Shown piece after piece: positions 5,597 through 7,885 of a stretch of 7,885 nt of DNA. The notes below the pieces were generated by a model. That model was not told the DNA's origin. It was given only the letters and a program-made list of their open reading frames with translations, and did not search any database. The first letter of the stretch is position 1, and each line of letters opens with the position of its first letter. Source of the DNA: Clostridiales bacterium (GTDB lineage Bacteria > Bacillota > Clostridia > WRLR01). Location: assembly GCA_031263625.1 (NCBI GenBank), contig JAISFK010000347.1, positions 1 to 7,885 on the forward strand. The letters run 5' to 3'. A program made the position numbers and the translations under genes.

Positions 5597-5704
5597 CGAG
5601 GGGCGGCACGGCAATATACTGAATGTTGCATGTTTTTTTGGCGCGCGGATCCCGCCCGAAAAAACGGCGGGGCGCAGAGCCTGAATCGCAAGGAGGGGAC
5701 GATC

Positions 5705-7114
5705 TTGGCATACAAAAGTGCGCGCTTGGCGCGCAGTTTGAAGCGGATGTTTGGCTCGCAGGACATGACGACGGGGGTGATCTGGCGCAGGCTCGCGGCG
5801 TTTTCCATGCCGCTGCTGATCGGAAACGTCGTGCAGCAGCTTTACAGCGCGGCGGATTCGGTCGTGGTCGGGCGATTCGTGGGCGACACGGCGCTCGCCG
5901 CCGTGGGCGCGAGCCTGCCGCTGCTGAACATGTTGCTGATACTTTTCATGGGAGTTTCAACGGGCACCGGCATCATGGTCGCCCAGTACTACGGCGCGAG
6001 GGACCGGGAGCGGCTCTCCAAGACTGTCGGCTCCACGCTCGTGCTGCTGCTGCTGACCAGCGCCGCGATCATGGCCGTCGGCCCGCTGGTCACGATGCCC
6101 GTGCTGCGGCTGACCAACACGCCGGACAGCGTGATCGGCCCGTGCGCGGAGTATCTGTCCATCCTGTTCGCCGGCATATCCGGGATCGCGTTCTACAATG
6201 GCATCTCCGGCATACTGCGCGGGGTCGGGGACTCGGCGTCGCCCCTCGTGTTCCTTCTCATCACGTGCGCCATGAACATAGTTCTGGACGTCTGGTTCGT
6301 GGCGGGGCTGGGATGGGGCGTCGCGGGCGCCGCATGGGCGACGGTCATATCGCAGTGGGCGTCGTCCGCGCTGTGCCTGTGGCGGCTCGCGAGGATGCGC
6401 GGCGCCATCGACCTGTCCATCCGGCTCATACGGCTAGACAAGGCGCTCTGCTTGGAGATCGCAAGGCTCGGCCTGCCCGCCGCGATGACGCAGCTGGTTT
6501 TTTCGTTCGCGAACTTCGTCATCCAGTCGCTGGTCAACAGCTTCGGGGACATGGTTCTCACATGCTGCACCATCGTGACGCGGGTGGACGGCTTCGCCAT
6601 GATGCCGAACTTCACGTTCAGCATGGCGATGTCCACGTTCGTCGGGCAGAACGTCGGCGCCGGCAGGCTGGACCGCGCCGAGAGGGGGACAAAGGCGTGC
6701 CTTGCCATGGGCGTTTCCGTGTCCGCCGCCATCGTCGGGCTGACGATGCTGCTCGGGCGGGCGATGATCGGCGTGTTCACCGGCACGGGGGAAGTGATCA
6801 GCCTGAGCTACAGGATGATGTGCATACTCACGCCCGGATACGTCGCGGTGAGCGTCATGCAGATCCTGTCGGGCGCGATGCGCGGCGCGGGCGACTCCGT
6901 GTCGCCGATGTGGATATCCATCATCACGACGGTCGCCATACGGACGCCGGCCGCGTACCTGCTCGCCTTCCTCACGCGCTCGGACGCGTATCCTGTCGGC
7001 CGGCCCGAGATGTTGCACGTTTCGATGCTGATCGCCTGCGTGCTGGGCGCCGGCCTGTCATACGCGCTGTACCGCCGGGGCGCGTGGCGCGGCAAGAGGC
7101 TTGTCGGCCTTTAG
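5705..7114 (+). CDS. MATE-family multidrug/toxin exporter
   Basis: A 469-residue inner-membrane antiporter of the MATE superfamily, which exports cationic or amphipathic compounds using Na+ or H+ gradients. Two homologous six-helix halves are visible. The first opens with the typical MTTGVIWRRLAAFSMPLLIG, then QQLYSAADSVVVGRFVG and ALAAVGASLPLL; the second contains FVGQNVGAGRLDRAE and ILSGAMRGAGDSVSPM, echoing GILRGVGDSASPL in the first. The length is normal and the gene looks intact. The start is a TTG at 5705, eight bases after a near-perfect AGGAGG (5691-5696). The frame stays open upstream to 5567, but that part (for example CCMFFWRADPARKNGG) does not look like MATE protein, and the ATG at 5747 has no ribosome-binding site. 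The gene lies between the two 107-bp inverted repeats and is divergent from GH78. Substrate cannot be predicted. Confidence 0.93.
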   Translation: MAYKSARLARSLKRMFGSQDMTTGVIWRRLAAFSMPLLIGNVVQQLYSAADSVVVGRFVGDTALAAVGASLPLLNMLLILFMGVSTGTGIMVAQYYGARDRERLSKTVGSTLVLLLLTSAAIMAVGPLVTMPVLRLTNTPDSVIGPCAEYLSILFAGISGIAFYNGISGILRGVGDSASPLVFLLITCAMNIVLDVWFVAGLGWGVAGAAWATVISQWASSALCLWRLARMRGAIDLSIRLIRLDKALCLEIARLGLPAAMTQLVFSFANFVIQSLVNSFGDMVLTCCTIVTRVDGFAMMPNFTFSMAMSTFVGQNVGAGRLDRAERGTKACLAMGVSVSAAIVGLTMLLGRAMIGVFTGTGEVISLSYRMMCILTPGYVAVSVMQILSGAMRGAGDSVSPMWISIITTVAIRTPAAYLLAFLTRSDAYPVGRPEMLHVSMLIACVLGAGLSYALYRRGAWRGKRLVGL

Positions 7115-7140
7115 CGGAGCGCTGCGCCACCCGCGGTTCA

Positions 7141-7247
7141 ATTATACTCGTGAGCGATTGGAAATACCGACCGCAAATTGCGGTCGGACAGAGGAAACGA
7201 GTATTACTGACTCGCGTTAATGGAAAATTCAAATGCTCGTCAGTATA
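7141..7247 (+). repeat. 107-bp inverted repeat, right copy (leader-like element)
   Basis: Starts 27 bases after the MATE stop and ends about 80 bases before the LplB-like start. It has the same internal architecture as the left copy: ATACTCGT/ACGAGTAT stem (7144-7151 with 7197-7204) around the palindrome at 7167-7187, and TACTGAC/GTCAGTA (7205-7211 with 7239-7245). The outer ends TTATACT (7142-7148) and AGTATAA (7242-7248) are also complementary, so two alternative folds are possible. It has TATACT at 7143-7148 but, unlike the left copy, no good -35 box upstream. Confidence 0.93.
7167..7187. promoter_or_regulatory. 21-bp palindrome in right repeat (operator or RNA hairpin candidate)
   Basis: Arms identical to those at 5455-5475 (CCGACCGCAA/TTGCGGTCGG around one base). 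Its presence in both copies, upstream of sugar-transport DNA each time, makes an operator for a shared regulator or a conserved RNA hairpin the leading ideas. No regulator gene is visible in the window. Confidence 0.5.
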
Positions 7248-7291
7248 AGCCTCCTGACTGTTCCGCCGCTGTTTTGCTGCCGCTCCTCCAT

Positions 7292-7303
7292 AGGGGCGCC
7301 CCT
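7292..7303. promoter_or_regulatory. 12-bp palindrome upstream of the permease gene
   Basis: AGGGGCGCCCCT is a perfect palindrome ending nine bases before the ribosome-binding site candidate at 7313-7317. It may be a small operator or simply chance in G+C-rich DNA. Confidence 0.25.
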
Positions 7304-7326
7304 GTTCACGCCAAGGGTTCTTATAC

Positions 7327-7885
7327 GTGATTTCGCAAAAGCGGGGCGGGCAAGGCGAAAACGGGCAAGGCGAAAGCGGGGAGCCGCTTCAAAAAGCGGC
7401 TCCCGTTCTACCTGATGGCCCTGCCAGGCCTGTGCTACATGCTCATGAACAACTACATCCCCATGAGCGGCATCGTCATCGCGTTCAAGAAGATCGACTT
7501 CCGGCTGGGCGTATGGGGCAGCCCGTGGGTGGGGCTTGACAACTTCAGGTTCCTGTTCGCGTCGAAAGACGCGTTCACCATCACGCGCAACACCGTACTG
7601 TACAACTTCGCCTTTTTTGCGTTTGGCACGTTTTTCGCGATAGCGTTCGCGATCCTCATGAACGAGCTGAGAAGCCGGTTCGCGAAAAAGTTCTACCAGA
7701 CGGCGATCCTGCTGCCGTTCCTCATGAGCTGGGTGGTCGTGAGCTATCTGGCGTTCGCGTTCCTCTCCGCCGAGACGGGCCTGATCAACAGCGCGATCCG
7801 GCGCCCGCTCGGGCTTGGCGGCATCAGCTGGTATCAGCAGAAGCAGTACTGGCCGTTCATCATCATATTCGTCAGCCTGTGGAAA
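7327..7885 (+). CDS. LplB-type sugar ABC transporter permease (3' partial, apparent 5' frameshift)
   Basis: From about 7388 to the right edge (frame of codon 7388-7390) the sequence reads FKKRLPFYLMALPG, NNYIPMSGIVIAFKKI, GSPWVGLDNFRFLF, TRNTVLYN, FYQTAILLPFLMSWVVVSY and GGISWYQQ. This is the N-terminal half of an LplB-type permease, an inner-membrane subunit of a sugar or oligosaccharide ABC importer that works with a YtcP-type partner and a lipoprotein binding protein. At least three transmembrane helices are visible; the EAA loop is beyond the window. This frame has no usual start upstream: it is closed by TGA at 7328-7330, and the first ATG (7415) lies inside helix 1. A plausible start, GTG at 7327 with AAGGG (7313-7317) nine bases upstream, is in another frame. 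Deleting one base from the G4 run (7378-7381) or the A5 run (7391-7395) would join them. It may be a disrupted gene, a slippage site or a sequencing error. Confidence 0.85.
7347..7376 (+). repeat. 15-bp tandem repeat near the permease 5' end
   Basis: CGGGCAAGGCGAAAA (7347-7361) is followed directly by CGGGCAAGGCGAAAG (7362-7376), one mismatch. The unit is a multiple of three, so a change in copy number would not itself cause the frameshift seen nearby. Confidence 0.7.

Noticed and set aside
5567..5704. N-terminal extension of the MATE frame to 5567
   Set aside because: The extra 46 residues do not resemble MATE proteins, and a strong AGGAGG sits just before the TTG at 5705.
5395..7247. MATE segment as a classical transposon bounded by terminal inverted repeats
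   Set aside because: No transposase or recombinase is encoded, no target-site duplication is visible next to the repeats, and the 107-bp structured repeats are long compared with usual IS ends.
5623..7248. 541-codon plus-strand ORF overlapping the MATE gene in another frame
   Set aside because: Its product is Arg/His/Ala-rich without hydrophobic segments, while the overlapping frame encodes a clear MATE protein. Its end reads through the right repeat.
7327..7539. Independent 70-residue protein starting at GTG 7327
   Set aside because: After about residue 25 it overlaps the conserved permease frame and becomes His/Pro/Arg-rich. It is better read as the permease start displaced by a frameshift.

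Overview
The window looks like a piece of a high-GC Bacillota (Firmicutes) chromosome, probably from a plant-polysaccharide-degrading gut, rumen or soil lineage. The reasons are strong Shine-Dalgarno sites (for example AGGAGG before a TTG start), sigma-A-type promoters, and a gene set typical of such genomes: a DUF5605-type glycosidase tail, a GH78-like rhamnosidase, LplB/YtcP-type sugar ABC permeases and a MATE exporter. No rRNA or other marker gene is present, so a finer placement is not supported.

Layout. Positions 1-328 hold the C-terminal end of a DUF5060/DUF4038/DUF5605-type glycoside-hydrolase-like protein, followed by a perfect 15-bp hairpin terminator. Positions 436-1941 hold a self-contained unit, visibly poorer in G+C than its neighbours: an extended -10 promoter and a 481-residue AlbA_2/Schlafen-like ATP-binding protein. 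Positions 1942-2394 have no convincing gene. They contain an 18-bp tandem repeat, a possible promoter and a doubtful 74-codon ORF. Positions 2395-3357 encode an aldo/keto reductase. Convergent with it, on the minus strand (5219-3459), is a GH78-like gene that keeps both ends of its family but lacks the middle of the catalytic barrel. It also carries two Gly/Ala/Asp/Ser-rich inserts. Directly upstream of it (5383-5258) is a decayed fragment of a YtcP/AraQ-type ABC permease. A MATE exporter (5705-7114, plus strand) follows. At the right edge (7327-7885) is the start of an LplB-type permease whose 5' end appears frameshifted.

Main observation. A 107-bp sequence occurs twice in inverted orientation, at 5395-5501 and 7141-7247, about 93% identical by hand alignment and without gaps. 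The copies flank the MATE gene, and each points towards sugar-transport DNA: the YtcP remnant plus GH78 on one side, the LplB permease on the other. Each contains a 10+1+10 palindrome inside a second stem, and the stem is kept in both copies through an A/G change that leaves a G-U pair. The left copy starts exactly at the -10 box of a good minus-strand promoter, so it would be the transcribed leader. The simplest reading is a duplicated leader or operator of sugar ABC operons that now brackets the MATE gene. A small non-autonomous mobile element is the main alternative.

The carbohydrate genes show three separate lesions: the permease remnant with a 19-bp duplication, the GH78 core deletion, and the LplB 5' frameshift. 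This suggests a decaying or rearranged sugar-uptake locus, although sequencing or assembly error could explain the frameshift. All identities and alignments are by eye; no search or computation was run.
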